NCBI RefSeq assembly: GCF_021049245.1
Contig: NZ_CP088020.1
Location: 1,246,001-1,310,000 of the forward strand
DNA length: 64,000 nt
Direction: 5' to 3'
Source: Radiobacillus kanasensis
GTDB lineage: Bacteria; Bacillota; Bacilli; Bacillales; Amphibacillaceae
Made by a program: the position numbers and the translations under genes. The notes beneath the pieces were generated by a model, which was given only the letters and a program-made list of their open reading frames with translations, was not told the origin of the DNA and searched no databases. This document shows, piece after piece, positions 54,498 through 63,819 of this stretch (position 1 is its first letter; every line of letters starts with the position of its first letter).

Positions 54498-56054
54498 TTA
54501 AAACACTTTGGTTGTCCAGTTCTCGCAGTTCCAGACGTCTGTAACGATTCCTTCGTAAAATTCTGGTTCGTGGGAGATTAAGAGAACACTTCCTTTGTAT
54601 TCTTTCAATGCTCGTTTAAGCTCTACTTTCGCATCTTGGTCTAAGTGGTTGGTTGGCTCATCGAGAACAAGTAGATTTGTTTCTTTATTGATGAGTTTAC
54701 AAAGTCTTACCTTTGCTTTTTCTCCACCACTTAGTACTTGAACCTTACTTTCGATATGCTTTGTCGTAAGTCCACATTTGGCTAATGAAGCACGTACTTC
54801 ATATTGGGTAAAGTGACGAAACTCTTCCCACACTTCCTCGATACAAGTATTCGAGCTTTCTACTTTCATTTCTTGTTCAAAATACCCGATATGAAGATGT
54901 TCCCCTAGCTGAACAGAACCAGATACCGGCTTAATTTCCCCAAGAATACTTCGTAGCAATGTTGTTTTCCCAATTCCATTCGCCCCAGATAAAGCAATCT
55001 TCTGTCCACGTTCCATGGTCAAATTCAGAGAACGTGATAAAGGTTCATCATATCCGATCACGAGATCCTTCGTTTCAAATAAGAATCGACCAGGCGTCCT
55101 CGCTTGTTTAAAATGAAACTCTGGCTTCGGCTTTTCTGCGTCCAACTCAATGATGTCCATTTTATCGAGTTTTTTCTGACGGGACATCGCCATCTTACTC
55201 GTCGCTGCATTGGCTTTATTACGTGCAACGAAATCTTTTAAGTTTGCTATTTCTTTTTGTTGTTTCTTATAAGCGGCTTGTATTTGCTGCTTTTTCATTT
55301 CATATACTTTTTGGAATTCATCGTAATCGCCAGGATATCGAGTCAACTGTTGATTCTCCATATGGTAAATGAGGTTCACCACACTATTCAAAAAAGGAAT
55401 ATCGTGCGATACAAGAACAAAGGCATGATCATAGTTCAACAGATAACTTTTCAACCATTCAATATGCTCCACATCTAAATAGTTAGTCGGCTCATCCAGT
55501 ATTAAAATATCTGGTTTTTCTAATAGTAACTTCGCAAGTAATACCTTGGTACGTTGTCCACCACTCAAGTCATGAACATCACGATCTAAGCCGAAGTCAT
55601 CCAAGCCAAGCCCATTGGCAATTTCCTCTACCTTTGCATCAATCGTATAAAAATCATTGTTTGTAAGAGAATCCTGCATTTGTCCGGTTTCCTCTAATAA
55701 AGATTCCAGCTCATCTGGATCCACTTCTCCCATTTTTGCGAAAAGTTCATTCATTTCCGTTTCTATATCATACAAGTATTGAAAAGCTGTTCTTAGTACA
55801 TCTCGAATAGACATACCTTGCTTTAACACAGCATGCTGGTCTAAGTAACCCACTCGAACTCGTTTGGCCCAGGAAATAGTTCCTGCATCGGGTTCAAGCT
55901 TCCCTGTAATAATATTCATAAAGGTTGATTTTCCTTCTCCATTTGCTCCAATCAAGCCAATGTGCTCTCCTTGTAACAAACGAAAAGAAACATCATCAAA
56001 TATAGCACGATCTCCAAAACCGTGACTTAAGTTGCTAACCGTAAGTAAACTCAT
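54498..56054 (-). CDS. ABC-F family ATPase (YkpA/YbiT type)
   Basis: 518 residues with two ABC domains and no membrane segments: Walker A GANGEGKSTFMNIITG and GANGIGKTTLLRSILG; signatures DLSGGQRTKVLLAKLLLEKP and LSGGEKAKVRLCKLINKETN; Walker B ILDEPTNYLD and VLDEPTNHLD. The P-site linker lies between (KKQQIQAAYKKQQKEIANLK). ABC-F proteins act on the ribosome, in translation regulation or antibiotic protection; this subgroup is a housekeeping one. Start ATG 56054 with AAGGTG upstream. Confidence 0.88.
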   Translation of the reverse strand: MSLLTVSNLSHGFGDRAIFDDVSFRLLQGEHIGLIGANGEGKSTFMNIITGKLEPDAGTISWAKRVRVGYLDQHAVLKQGMSIRDVLRTAFQYLYDIETEMNELFAKMGEVDPDELESLLEETGQMQDSLTNNDFYTIDAKVEEIANGLGLDDFGLDRDVHDLSGGQRTKVLLAKLLLEKPDILILDEPTNYLDVEHIEWLKSYLLNYDHAFVLVSHDIPFLNSVVNLIYHMENQQLTRYPGDYDEFQKVYEMKKQQIQAAYKKQQKEIANLKDFVARNKANAATSKMAMSRQKKLDKMDIIELDAEKPKPEFHFKQARTPGRFLFETKDLVIGYDEPLSRSLNLTMERGQKIALSGANGIGKTTLLRSILGEIKPVSGSVQLGEHLHIGYFEQEMKVESSNTCIEEVWEEFRHFTQYEVRASLAKCGLTTKHIESKVQVLSGGEKAKVRLCKLINKETNLLVLDEPTNHLDQDAKVELKRALKEYKGSVLLISHEPEFYEGIVTDVWNCENWTTKVF

Positions 56055-56258
56055 CTTAAACACCTTTTCTTAAAAAATTTCTGCTTTTCCCATTATAAAG
56101 GGGATTCCTTAAAAGTGATAGTGGTATTACCTGTTAAGAGCTTACAAAAGTATGAATATTTAGGGGAAAATGCTTAAATTATGTTAAAGTATAAATGGTA
56201 ATTTTCGTTCATTCTAATACATAAAGAAACCTATCAAGTAGGGGATGAAAGGTCTAGT

Positions 56259-57077
56259 ATGACAATAAAAATTGGAATAGATGCAGGTGGCACCTTAGTG
56301 AAGGTAGCCTATTTAGATAAAGAGGAGATTCAGTTCCAAACGTTTAGCTCCCAACGTTTGGATCAAGTCACGAATTGGATATCCACAGAATTTTCAGAAG
56401 CTGAGGTTTGCATTACAGGTGGAAAAAGTGAACTTTTATCCAAACAACTACAAATTTCTGCTCAAACGATTGTGGAATTTGAAGCAACCTGTAAAGGGGT
56501 AGGATACCTGGCAGAGAAGCAAAGATTAACATTTAATAATGGCTTTATTTTCGCAAATGTTGGGACAGGCACTTCTATTCACTATATGAAGGATGGGAAG
56601 CAAGAGCGGGTAGGAGGAATAGGTGTCGGGGGTGGAACCTTGTTAGGTCTTTCCTATCTGGTGTCAGGAGAAACAGACTATGAAAAAATAATCCAGTTTT
56701 CCTTACAAGGGAATCGGGAAAAAATTGATTTAAAAGTAAAGGATATTTTTGAAGGAGCAGTTCCACCTATTTCTGGTGATTTAACGGCAAGTAATTTTGG
56801 TAAACTAAGTGGGATGATGGCCGAGAAGCCTTCTGATGCAGATGCATTGGCGTCAGTTATTGGATTGATCGGAGAAACGGTAGTCACGATTTGTATTCAA
56901 GTTGCGGAAACTTATCAAACATCCGATATTTTATATATTGGTTCCACTTTACGCTCCAATTCGATTCTAGCAGGAATCATGAACAGCTACACGAAACTAA
57001 GAGGGAAGCAGCCATTCTTTTTAGAAAATGGAGAATTCAGTGGTGCAATAGGCGCTTTGCTATCATTAGATGAATAG
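56259..57077 (+). CDS. coaW: Type II pantothenate kinase
   Basis: 272 residues of actin-like fold: KIGIDAGGTLVKVAYLDKEE, EFEATCKGVGYLAEKQ, FANVGTGTSIHYMKDGKQER, VGGIGVGGGTLLGLSYLVSG. These match CoaW of staphylococci and bacilli, which phosphorylates pantothenate, the first step of coenzyme A synthesis, and is not inhibited by CoA. AAAGG precedes the ATG. msrA follows after 15 bp, so the two genes are probably co-transcribed. Confidence 0.9.
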   Translation: MTIKIGIDAGGTLVKVAYLDKEEIQFQTFSSQRLDQVTNWISTEFSEAEVCITGGKSELLSKQLQISAQTIVEFEATCKGVGYLAEKQRLTFNNGFIFANVGTGTSIHYMKDGKQERVGGIGVGGGTLLGLSYLVSGETDYEKIIQFSLQGNREKIDLKVKDIFEGAVPPISGDLTASNFGKLSGMMAEKPSDADALASVIGLIGETVVTICIQVAETYQTSDILYIGSTLRSNSILAGIMNSYTKLRGKQPFFLENGEFSGAIGALLSLDE

Positions 57078-57092
57078 TGAAAGAGGCAATAG

Positions 57093-57740
57093 ATGAGTTA
57101 TAACCTGCAAGCAGAAAACGTGGAGACAGCTACTTTAGGGATGGGATGTTTTTGGGGACCAGACTCTTTATTCGGTTCACTTCCTGGGGTGATTCACACA
57201 AAAGTAGGGTTCACAGGAGGTACTACCGAGAATCCAACCTATCGCCAAATGGGAGATCATACAGAAACCGTTCAAATCACGTATGATTCGGATAAAATCT
57301 CTTATGGAGAGATCCTTCACACCTTTTGGAGTAACCATAATGCAGTAAAAGACCGATTCTATAAAGAAAGACAATACCTATCCATTCTCCTACACCACAA
57401 TGAGGAACAAGAAATAGTCGCTCGGCGAGTCAAAAAGGAATGGAAAGAAAAATTAGCTGCAGAAATCCAAACAGAATTTCAGCCGCTCCATAGGTTTTTT
57501 CAAGCGGAAGACCACCATCAGAAATATAATTTGAAGCGGTTCAAAAAAGCAACGACCACGATTCGTGAACTGTTTCCAAAGGAATCGGATTTTGTAAATG
57601 CCACGATTGTTGCAAGACTAAACGGCTTCGTGAAAGAACATGGAAAAATGGAGCAAATAGAGGAAGAAATCGAAACATGGCATCTCAGTCTAGACACAAA
57701 AGATGAACTTCTTCAATTATTGAATCGTATAAAGTGGTAG
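57093..57740 (+). CDS. msrA: Peptide methionine sulfoxide reductase MsrA
   Basis: 215 residues. The catalytic motif GMGCFWGPDSLFGSLPGVIH with its cysteine at about residue 19, then KVGFTGGTTENPTYRQMGDH and EDHHQKYNLKRF. The tail of about 60 residues (FVNATIVARLNGFVKEHGK) is a longer C-terminus than that of common MsrA and places it in a divergent subgroup. Reduces Met-S-sulfoxide in proteins. Follows coaW closely. Confidence 0.88.
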   Translation: MSYNLQAENVETATLGMGCFWGPDSLFGSLPGVIHTKVGFTGGTTENPTYRQMGDHTETVQITYDSDKISYGEILHTFWSNHNAVKDRFYKERQYLSILLHHNEEQEIVARRVKKEWKEKLAAEIQTEFQPLHRFFQAEDHHQKYNLKRFKKATTTIRELFPKESDFVNATIVARLNGFVKEHGKMEQIEEEIETWHLSLDTKDELLQLLNRIKW

Positions 57741-57791
57741 AGGAGGCGCTCCACCAGGGGACATCTTCTCGTATCATAGAACTCATTCTTT

Positions 57792-57816
57792 CCGAACATA
57801 CTAAACGTATGTTCGG
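57792..57816 (+). promoter_or_regulatory. Perfect 10-5-10 palindrome before the DUF3892 gene
   Basis: CCGAACATAC (57792-57801) and GTATGTTCGG (57807-57816) flank TAAAC. The right arm runs into the ribosome site GGGAGG (57815-57820). It may be a protein operator or an RNA hairpin that limits translation. Confidence 0.5.
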
Positions 57817-57827
57817 GAGGTGTAACG

Positions 57828-58139
57828 ATGGATAACAATGACTTTGAAGAAATTTACAATCAATACAAGGCAGAAGGAGAGCAACAAGCTCAACAAGAAG
57901 TAGAACAGGCAAGTACTAATCAAGAAGCAATTATCGCAGTAAGAAAAAATGAAGATGGGGACATCATTGCCATCAAAACGGAAAGTGGAAGAGAGCTTGA
58001 TTACGTCACAGCGCTAAAGGAAGCAAAAGCAGGGCAGCTGGCCCATGTGGATGTATTTCATAAATACGGAAGGGATATCCTTCGTAGTGAACCAGATGGC
58101 GTAAAAGAAAACAACTTAGATAACTTGGATACGTTTTAA
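57828..58139 (+). CDS. DUF3892 family protein
   Basis: 103 residues: an acidic glutamine-rich head (EGEQQAQQEVEQASTNQ), then the DUF3892 domain AIIAVRKNEDGDIIAIKTES with GRELDYVTALKEAKAGQLAH and VDVFHKYGRDILRSEPDG. This small beta-rich domain of bacilli has no known function. GGGAGG lies seven bases before the ATG, directly after a palindrome. Confidence 0.82.
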   Translation: MDNNDFEEIYNQYKAEGEQQAQQEVEQASTNQEAIIAVRKNEDGDIIAIKTESGRELDYVTALKEAKAGQLAHVDVFHKYGRDILRSEPDGVKENNLDNLDTF

Positions 58140-58145
58140 GAGCAA

Positions 58146-58180
58146 AAGCCTGTGCCTGAGAAGCGCAGGCTTATTTTTTT
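58146..58180. terminator. Terminator after the DUF3892 gene
   Basis: AAGCCTGTGC (58146-58155) and GCGCAGGCTT (58163-58172) with one G-U, followed by ATTTTTTTT. Confidence 0.88.
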
Positions 58181-58932
58181 TCCGTTATTTTTAAAAGTTG
58201 CATTCGTTGATTAAACAAGGTCGGATAAGATAGAAACCCGAGCATAATGCTAGTCACAACTGCTGTTGTCAGTAGCAAGAATAATATGAGTAATTGAAAT
58301 TGGACAGCTTGTATGGGATCTGCACCTGCAATTATCTGACCACTCATCATCCCAGGTAGTTGAACAAGTCCAATCGTTTTTTGACTCTCAATCGTTGGAA
58401 TGGTACTTGCTTTAATGGAAGTAATCAGTTGGTTGTGAATCGCCTGCTTGGGAGTCCCGCCTAGTGACAAAATTAATTCCGTTTCATCTTCATGATCCTT
58501 TACCTCAGAAATAAATCGGTTTAAAAATAGAATAGACAAGACCATGGAATTTCCAATGATCATCCCACTAATTGGAATCATGTATTGGGCTGTAGCTGGG
58601 GTAATGTCCATACCTATCAATATCCCTTGTGTAAGGACTTCGATTAATAGAAAAGTTACCACCAGCTTCCACGTGATTCCTCGAATGGACAATCCTTTTT
58701 GTCGGGCGTTTTGTGTGGCGGCCCCAATCATCAAGGCAATCATTAATCCAATGTAGAGGATATTTTCTGTTTCGAATACAAAATGTAAGACATATCCTAC
58801 AGCAAGTAGCTGAATAATCGATCTTATTGCTGCAATCATCGTATCTTTCTCTATGCCGAGTTTTAAGGTTTTAGAAAGTATCAAGGGTATCAGGACGAAT
58901 ATTAGTGCTAGAGACAACGTAAGGTAATTCAT
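58171..58932 (-). CDS. yjkA: ABC permease FetB-like (YjkA, UPF0014)
   Basis: 253 residues with about seven membrane helices. Family features: AIRSIIQLLAVGYVLHFVFE, ISGMIIGNSMVLSILFLNRF, ILSLGGTPKQAIHNQLITSI, and GLVQLPGMMSGQIIAGADPI. FetAB/YjkAB-type systems are linked to iron or peroxide stress export. Start overlaps the end of the ATPase gene by four bases, so the two are coupled. Confidence 0.88.
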   Translation of the reverse strand: MNYLTLSLALIFVLIPLILSKTLKLGIEKDTMIAAIRSIIQLLAVGYVLHFVFETENILYIGLMIALMIGAATQNARQKGLSIRGITWKLVVTFLLIEVLTQGILIGMDITPATAQYMIPISGMIIGNSMVLSILFLNRFISEVKDHEDETELILSLGGTPKQAIHNQLITSIKASTIPTIESQKTIGLVQLPGMMSGQIIAGADPIQAVQFQLLILFLLLTTAVVTSIMLGFLSYPTLFNQRMQLLKITEKK

Positions 58933-59648
58933 TTATCCTCCCCCTTAACAAATCGGACAACTCTTTCGTCCTTTGGATGGTCGAGCATACTGCTTTCCCC
59001 TGACTCAATGACTTCTCCAGCCATCATTACCCACGTATGATCCCCAATTGAACGTGCTTGTTCTAAATTATGCGTAATCCATACGATAGTCGTGCCATAT
59101 TGCTGGTTAATTCGTTGAATGAGTTCTTCTATGTCTTGTTGCGAGACACGGTCCAAGGAAGAAGTAATTTCGTCCAGTAACAAAATATCCGGTCGATTGA
59201 CTAACGTTCTTGCGATAGACAGCTTTTGTCGCTGCCCACCGGATAAATCTTTTATCGGACGATTAAGAAACGTTTCATCGAGTCCAACAAGCTGTAATAA
59301 GTCCTTAGCCTTATCTAGAGGGAGATTTTTTCCCTGAAGATCTAGAGGAAGACTAAGATTCTTGTGAACAGACCCGCTAATCATGGTGGCACTCTGCAAG
59401 GCAATGCCAACTTTTCGCCTTAATTCTACAGGCTCAAAGTTGTCGATATGTTGTCTCTCTATATATAGGTCTCCAGAACTAGGTGACCGTAATCCGTTAC
59501 ATAAACGAAAGAATGATGTTTTTCCAGCACCAGAAGGTCCTACTAAAGTTGTAATTTTAGCTTTTGGAATGGATCCGGTAATGTTTCTTAAAATATGTAG
59601 ATCTCCATCAAAGAAGTTCACTTGCTTTAATTCAATAGCATTAGACAA
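58929..59648 (-). CDS. yjkB: ABC ATPase FetA-like (YjkB)
   Basis: 239 residues: Walker A GPSGAGKTSFFRLCNGL, signature LSGGQRQKLSIARTLVNRPD, Walker B ILLLDEITSSLD (the usual EP replaced by EI, also seen in relatives), H-loop WITHNLEQARSIGD. TTG 59648 with GAGGGGG upstream is the start. Partner of the FetB-like permease that follows. Confidence 0.88.
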   Translation of the reverse strand: MSNAIELKQVNFFDGDLHILRNITGSIPKAKITTLVGPSGAGKTSFFRLCNGLRSPSSGDLYIERQHIDNFEPVELRRKVGIALQSATMISGSVHKNLSLPLDLQGKNLPLDKAKDLLQLVGLDETFLNRPIKDLSGGQRQKLSIARTLVNRPDILLLDEITSSLDRVSQQDIEELIQRINQQYGTTIVWITHNLEQARSIGDHTWVMMAGEVIESGESSMLDHPKDERVVRFVKGEDK

Positions 59649-59689
59649 TCTATAGCCCCCTCACTTCTATACTTTATTTATAAGACAAA

Positions 59690-59715
59690 AAAGCTACCAC
59701 TATTGTAGCCTTTTC
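59690..59715 (-). terminator. Terminator of the EamA transporter gene
   Basis: GCTAC and GTAGC arms, followed on the minus strand by TTTTTTG. Confidence 0.65.
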
Positions 59716-59724
59716 TGATTCCTA

Positions 59725-60651
59725 TTACGAAACTTTTCTTTTTAAGTTAGATAATCGAATCTTACTGACCATTCCTTTTAAAGCTTCCCAGTTGACTGTT
59801 ATCGTTCCACTTATAATCATAAGAATTCCAATCGCCATCCAAACAGTAATTGTTTCCCCATTAAAAATGGCTCCAATAACAACGGCGATGATAGGAGAGA
59901 TGTACAGCCAAGTAGAAGGGAAAACGGGATCCGTCTTACTCACGAGCCAATAAAATAAACTGTGACCGACCATGGAACCAACAACGGTCAGATAAAGGAG
60001 TGGAAGTAGCGTATCTATAGATAATACAGACTTCACTCCAGTTCTCTCTGTTAAGGCAGAAAGTAGGAATAATAACAATCCACCGTGTATCATTTGGACT
60101 GCATTCAGAGCAATTGGAGAGATATTCTGCCATTTTCTACTTACTGTTTTTGAATAAAGCGCTCCACCTGCATAGAAAAGTTCTCCAATTAATATCACTA
60201 AACTGCCGAAGAGAATCATCCAATTAGCATGTATAGTGAAACTAGAAGACAATAATGAAATGACCCCAAGAAATCCAATTAAGATTCCATACCATGACCG
60301 TTTACTTAACACTTCGCGCAGGATGAAAAATTGCATACACATAATCATCATTGGACCGGTCGCGGATAGAATCGAAGCCATTCCAGAACTTACATATTGC
60401 TCTGCCCAATATAAGCTGGAGAATGTACCAAATGTTAATCCAATACCTGTAAGAAAAAGTTCCTTCTTGAAGAATAGTCTCCATGTTGCTTTCTTTAGAA
60501 TTAACATAAATATGTAGAGGACTAACCCAGCCACAAAAAAACGAAGCCCAGCTGATAGAAATGGGGGAGCCCCACTATCTACACCCAACTTAATCGCTAA
60601 AAATGTTGTTCCAAAAATAAAACACATTATGACATATTGAATAAAAATCAT
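59725..60651 (-). CDS. EamA/DMT-family transporter (YcxC-like)
   Basis: 308 residues, ten membrane helices in two EamA halves: FIFGTTFLAIKLGVDSGAPP with GLRFFVAGL, LYWAEQYVSSGMASILSATG, and GSMVGHSLFYWLVSKTDPVF with YISPIIAVVIGAIFNGE. ATG 60651 has GGGGGAAG upstream. The frame is open 79 codons higher but reads poorly. The gene is divergent from a MocR regulator, as ycxC is from ycxD in B. subtilis, so it is probably the regulator's target. Export of an amino acid or metabolite is likely. Confidence 0.88.
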   Translation of the reverse strand: MIFIQYVIMCFIFGTTFLAIKLGVDSGAPPFLSAGLRFFVAGLVLYIFMLILKKATWRLFFKKELFLTGIGLTFGTFSSLYWAEQYVSSGMASILSATGPMMIMCMQFFILREVLSKRSWYGILIGFLGVISLLSSSFTIHANWMILFGSLVILIGELFYAGGALYSKTVSRKWQNISPIALNAVQMIHGGLLLFLLSALTERTGVKSVLSIDTLLPLLYLTVVGSMVGHSLFYWLVSKTDPVFPSTWLYISPIIAVVIGAIFNGETITVWMAIGILMIISGTITVNWEALKGMVSKIRLSNLKRKVS

Positions 60652-60767
60652 GTTTCTTCCCCCTTTTCTTTCATCATAGAGAGTAGTGGATAGAACAGTA
60701 ATCAATAAACAGACCAGATGATTGCGATTTCTGCTATGATAATACGAAGAGGAGAGGGATGAGATAG

Positions 60768-62186
60768 GTGGAACTGAAAAAATCCAAAAATCGATTTGAA
60801 GATGTTTATGATTATTTAGTTCATCGAATTCAACGAGGCGAATGGAAAAGGGACGAGAAGCTACCATCTGTTCGTGAATTAGCAACAACGTTAAACATGC
60901 ATCGACTAACGGTGTTAAAGGCTTACCAGCGATTAAAGGCTGAAAATAAAGTGTATGTAAGGGAGAAGTCAGGCTATTTTGTCCATCCGGGAAATGCTTC
61001 CACGTTTGAACAGGTGGATCGTCCTATTATCACTTCCTATATTCAGCGCAGTCACTTATCCGAAATACATGAAATTCCTGCTACATATCAATTTTCAAAA
61101 GCACTTATTGATCCTAATTTACTTCCTAATCTTTATTTAGCAGAGTACGTAAAAAAAGTGTTGGACCTATATCCGAAAGTATTGGGGACTTATTCTAACG
61201 TTCAAGGAGACGAGGAACTGAGGGAAACGTTGGCATTATTTTTTCGAAAACAAGATAACCTATTTATCCAAGTGAATGAATTGCTTATTACATCGGGTGC
61301 CCAGCAAGCTATCAGTATGATTGCGCAAGCATTCATTAAACCAAGAGATACCATACTTATGGAACAACCAACGTATAGCGCGGCTATTGATATTTTTCAG
61401 CATCAGGGGGCAACGATACTTCCGGTGGAGATAACAGAAGAAGGTTATGATTTAGAACAGATTGAAGAATATATGAAAACGTACAAACCACGTCTGTTTT
61501 ATTGTAACCCGACGTTTCAGAATCCAACAGGCTATACGATTCCAACTTCCCAACGAAAAAAACTCGTGGAACTTGCTGAAGAATATCATTGTTTACTACT
61601 AGAGGACGATCCATTTCATGATATTTATTTCGATCAAAAGCCACCGCGCTCAATGTTCACATACGATACAGGTGGGCACGTGATTTACATTCGAAGCTAC
61701 AGCAAGTATATCGCACCAGGTCTTCGGATTGCGGTCGTTGCTTGTCGGGATTCCTTAATGAAGTTGTTAATAACGGCAAAGTCCATGCAGGATAATGGGT
61801 CTCCATTATTGAATCAAAAAATGTTTTTACATTACTTTACATCTGAACGATTACAACAGCATTTAGATAAGCTACGAATTGCCTTGAAAATTAGAAAAGA
61901 AATCATGGAAGAGGAGTTGAAGTATAGTGGTTGGAAATGGGTTTCTCCACAAGGAGGGTTAAATCTTTGGATGGAGTTACCATCTGAAATTTCTGGAGAA
62001 GAGCTTCTAGCTGCAAGCATTCCAGATTCCATCTCTTTCGTCCCGGGCAATATTTGTGACCCTATGAAAGGAAACTTGAATAAAGTCCGCTTAAGCTTTT
62101 CTTTTATCAATGAAAGAGAGCTAATCAAAGGTACGAAACGTTTAATGGAAATCGGAAATACACTTAAAAAGCCTACAAGAGCATAA
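60768..62186 (+). CDS. MocR-type GntR regulator with aminotransferase domain (YcxD-like)
   Basis: 472 residues. GntR winged helix at the N-terminus (GEWKRDEKLPSVRELATTLN, MHRLTVLKAYQRLKAEN), linker, then a fold-type I aminotransferase domain with YCNPTFQNPTGYTIP, EDDPFHDIYFD and the PLP lysine in YIRSYSKYIAPGLRIAVV. MocR proteins use PLP or its adduct with an amino acid as effector. GTG 60768 has GAGGG upstream. Divergent from an EamA transporter gene. Confidence 0.88.
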   Translation: MELKKSKNRFEDVYDYLVHRIQRGEWKRDEKLPSVRELATTLNMHRLTVLKAYQRLKAENKVYVREKSGYFVHPGNASTFEQVDRPIITSYIQRSHLSEIHEIPATYQFSKALIDPNLLPNLYLAEYVKKVLDLYPKVLGTYSNVQGDEELRETLALFFRKQDNLFIQVNELLITSGAQQAISMIAQAFIKPRDTILMEQPTYSAAIDIFQHQGATILPVEITEEGYDLEQIEEYMKTYKPRLFYCNPTFQNPTGYTIPTSQRKKLVELAEEYHCLLLEDDPFHDIYFDQKPPRSMFTYDTGGHVIYIRSYSKYIAPGLRIAVVACRDSLMKLLITAKSMQDNGSPLLNQKMFLHYFTSERLQQHLDKLRIALKIRKEIMEEELKYSGWKWVSPQGGLNLWMELPSEISGEELLAASIPDSISFVPGNICDPMKGNLNKVRLSFSFINERELIKGTKRLMEIGNTLKKPTRA

Positions 62187-62195
62187 CTTGTAGGC
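62171..62195 (+). terminator. Hairpin at the end of the MocR gene
   Basis: GCCTACAAG (62171-62179, inside the last codons) pairs with CTTGTAGGC (62187-62195). No T-run, so efficiency is doubtful. Confidence 0.45.
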
Positions 62196-62289
62196 ATGGA
62201 TTTATCTTTGTAATATGGATGTGACATCAATCGGATGGAGAGCATGTGATTGGTCGACACGACATAGATAAGGGCATCATATCAGTTCC

Positions 62290-62508
62290 CTATAACGGAA
62301 AGTTTGCAGCTCTTGCAGCTTCTATGGATGCATTCAATCCGATTATCTGTGAACGTTCGGATACCTCTCTTATCATTTTAGCAACCTTGTCAATTTCATT
62401 AATACTTTTCAAAGCTGTAATAGATTGACCAAAGATATTGTGGATATTTTCTGAGGAATTATTAATGGAACTAGCCATCTCTTGTATCGTTGCGCTTACC
62501 TGCTCCAT
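62290..62508 (-). pseudogene. Fragment of a chemotaxis receptor signalling domain
   Basis: 72 codons that match the signalling helix of chemoreceptors: MEQVSATIQEMASSINNSSE, then EIDKVAKMIREVSERSQIIG and LNASIEAARAANFPL. The frame breaks off where [15 protein letters not shown] would follow, and there is neither ribosome site nor N-terminal part. It is a gene relic and not a copy of the intact receptor at 42481, whose tip differs ([15 protein letters not shown]). Confidence 0.75.
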
Positions 62509-62602
62509 ATATGGGAGATGATTTATCGAAGGTATATTTACTTCGATTGGGGATTAAGGATTAAGTGTTACTTAAAATTACGGTTTAAGAAAGAGGGAGT
62601 CT

Positions 62603-63142
62603 ATGTTGAAGGGGAACAAAATTTATTTGCGAAGTTTTACAAAGGAAGATGCACCATTTCTACTTAAACTAGAACTCGAAAACCAGGCTTTTTTCGAAAA
62701 ATATTCAATGGCTAGAATGGAAGATTTTTATACACTAGATGGGCAGAAAGAGAGAATTAATTATAAAAGAGAAAAACAGATAGAAGATCAGGAGTATTTC
62801 TACGGAATATTTCTGCAAGAAAATGATGAACTAATTGGCGTTATAAACCTTTTTCAGGTTATGAGGGGATCACTACAAAGCGCCTTCATTGGGTACTTTT
62901 TAGACAAAGCACACAATGGAAAAGGGTACACAACAGAAGCAGTCCAACTTATTACGGAAAATGCTTTTCAAGAATTGAAACTACACCGAATAGAAGCGGG
63001 TGTTATGCCTCACAATATTGGATCGATTAGAGTGCTAGAGAAATCTGGTTATCATAAGGAAGGGATTGCTCGTAGTAATGTGAAGATAAATGAGAATTGG
63101 GAGGACCATCAAGTGTTAGCCATTATTAATCCGAATGATTGA
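62603..63142 (+). CDS. GNAT-family acetyltransferase (RimJ/RimL type)
   Basis: 179 residues: IYLRSFTKEDAPFLLKLELE at the start, then FIGYFLDKAHNGKGYTTEAV (acetyl-CoA pyrophosphate loop) and LHRIEAGVMPHNIGSIRVLE, followed by KSGYHKEGIAR. This is the pattern of RimJ/RimL and ribosomal-protein or small-molecule N-acetyltransferases. GAGGGAG precedes the ATG. Followed after 25 bp by an isochorismatase-like gene. Confidence 0.88.
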   Translation: MLKGNKIYLRSFTKEDAPFLLKLELENQAFFEKYSMARMEDFYTLDGQKERINYKREKQIEDQEYFYGIFLQENDELIGVINLFQVMRGSLQSAFIGYFLDKAHNGKGYTTEAVQLITENAFQELKLHRIEAGVMPHNIGSIRVLEKSGYHKEGIARSNVKINENWEDHQVLAIINPND

Positions 63143-63167
63143 GTTCTGAGAAGGAGGAAGAAAAATA

Positions 63168-63722
63168 TTGAGCGAACTAAAACAGGCTTTGATACTGATT
63201 GACATTCAAAATGCTTTTGATGATGCGAGTTGGGGAGAGCGAAACAATTTAGAAGCAGAAGAAAATGCTGGACGCATATTAAGAAAATGGCGAGAGTTAA
63301 ACCGCCTGGTCATACACATTCGGCATATTTCAGAAAAAACGGAATCCCTTTTCCATCAATCAAAAGAAAGCTCTCATACAAAAGGAATCGTAAAACCAAT
63401 TGAAGATGAGGTTATATTTGAGAAGAAAGTAAATAGTAGTTTTATTGGTACCAATTTAGAGTCTTACTTGCATGAAAATGAAGTCAAATCAGTTGTCATA
63501 GTTGGACTAACTACACCACATTGTGTGTCGACAACGGCAAGAATGAGTGGGAACCTTGGCTTTGATACATACTTAGTTTCTGATGCAACAGCAGCATTTG
63601 CCATTCAAGACCAGGATGGAGTGTACTATGATGCGGAAACCATTCATCAAACCTCCTTAGCTACCTTACATCGGGAATTCGCAACCGTTTTAACTACGAA
63701 GCAACTCCTTAAAGGTTTATAA
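63168..63722 (+). CDS. Isochorismatase-family cysteine hydrolase
   Basis: 184 residues with the catalytic triad: D in ALILIDIQNAFDD, K in EKKVNSSFIGTNL, and C in VGLTTPHCVSTTARMSGNLG. The cis-peptide region TTPHC and YLVSDATAAFA fit the nicotinamidase/isochorismatase superfamily; the substrate is open. TTG 63168 with AAGGAGG upstream. Likely co-transcribed with the GNAT gene. Confidence 0.88.
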   Translation: MSELKQALILIDIQNAFDDASWGERNNLEAEENAGRILRKWRELNRLVIHIRHISEKTESLFHQSKESSHTKGIVKPIEDEVIFEKKVNSSFIGTNLESYLHENEVKSVVIVGLTTPHCVSTTARMSGNLGFDTYLVSDATAAFAIQDQDGVYYDAETIHQTSLATLHREFATVLTTKQLLKGL

Positions 63723-63819
63723 TATCGGTCAAAAGATGGAGAAAAAGATACATCCTCGGAGTACGATACCCCCTGTTCCTCTAAAATAAGGTCAACGAAT
63801 AGAGGAAAGGGGTATTCTT

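Noticed and set aside
57792..57816. LexA (SOS) box
   Set aside because: The B. subtilis LexA site needs GAAC-N4-GTTC; here the GAAC and GTTC are 13 bases apart.
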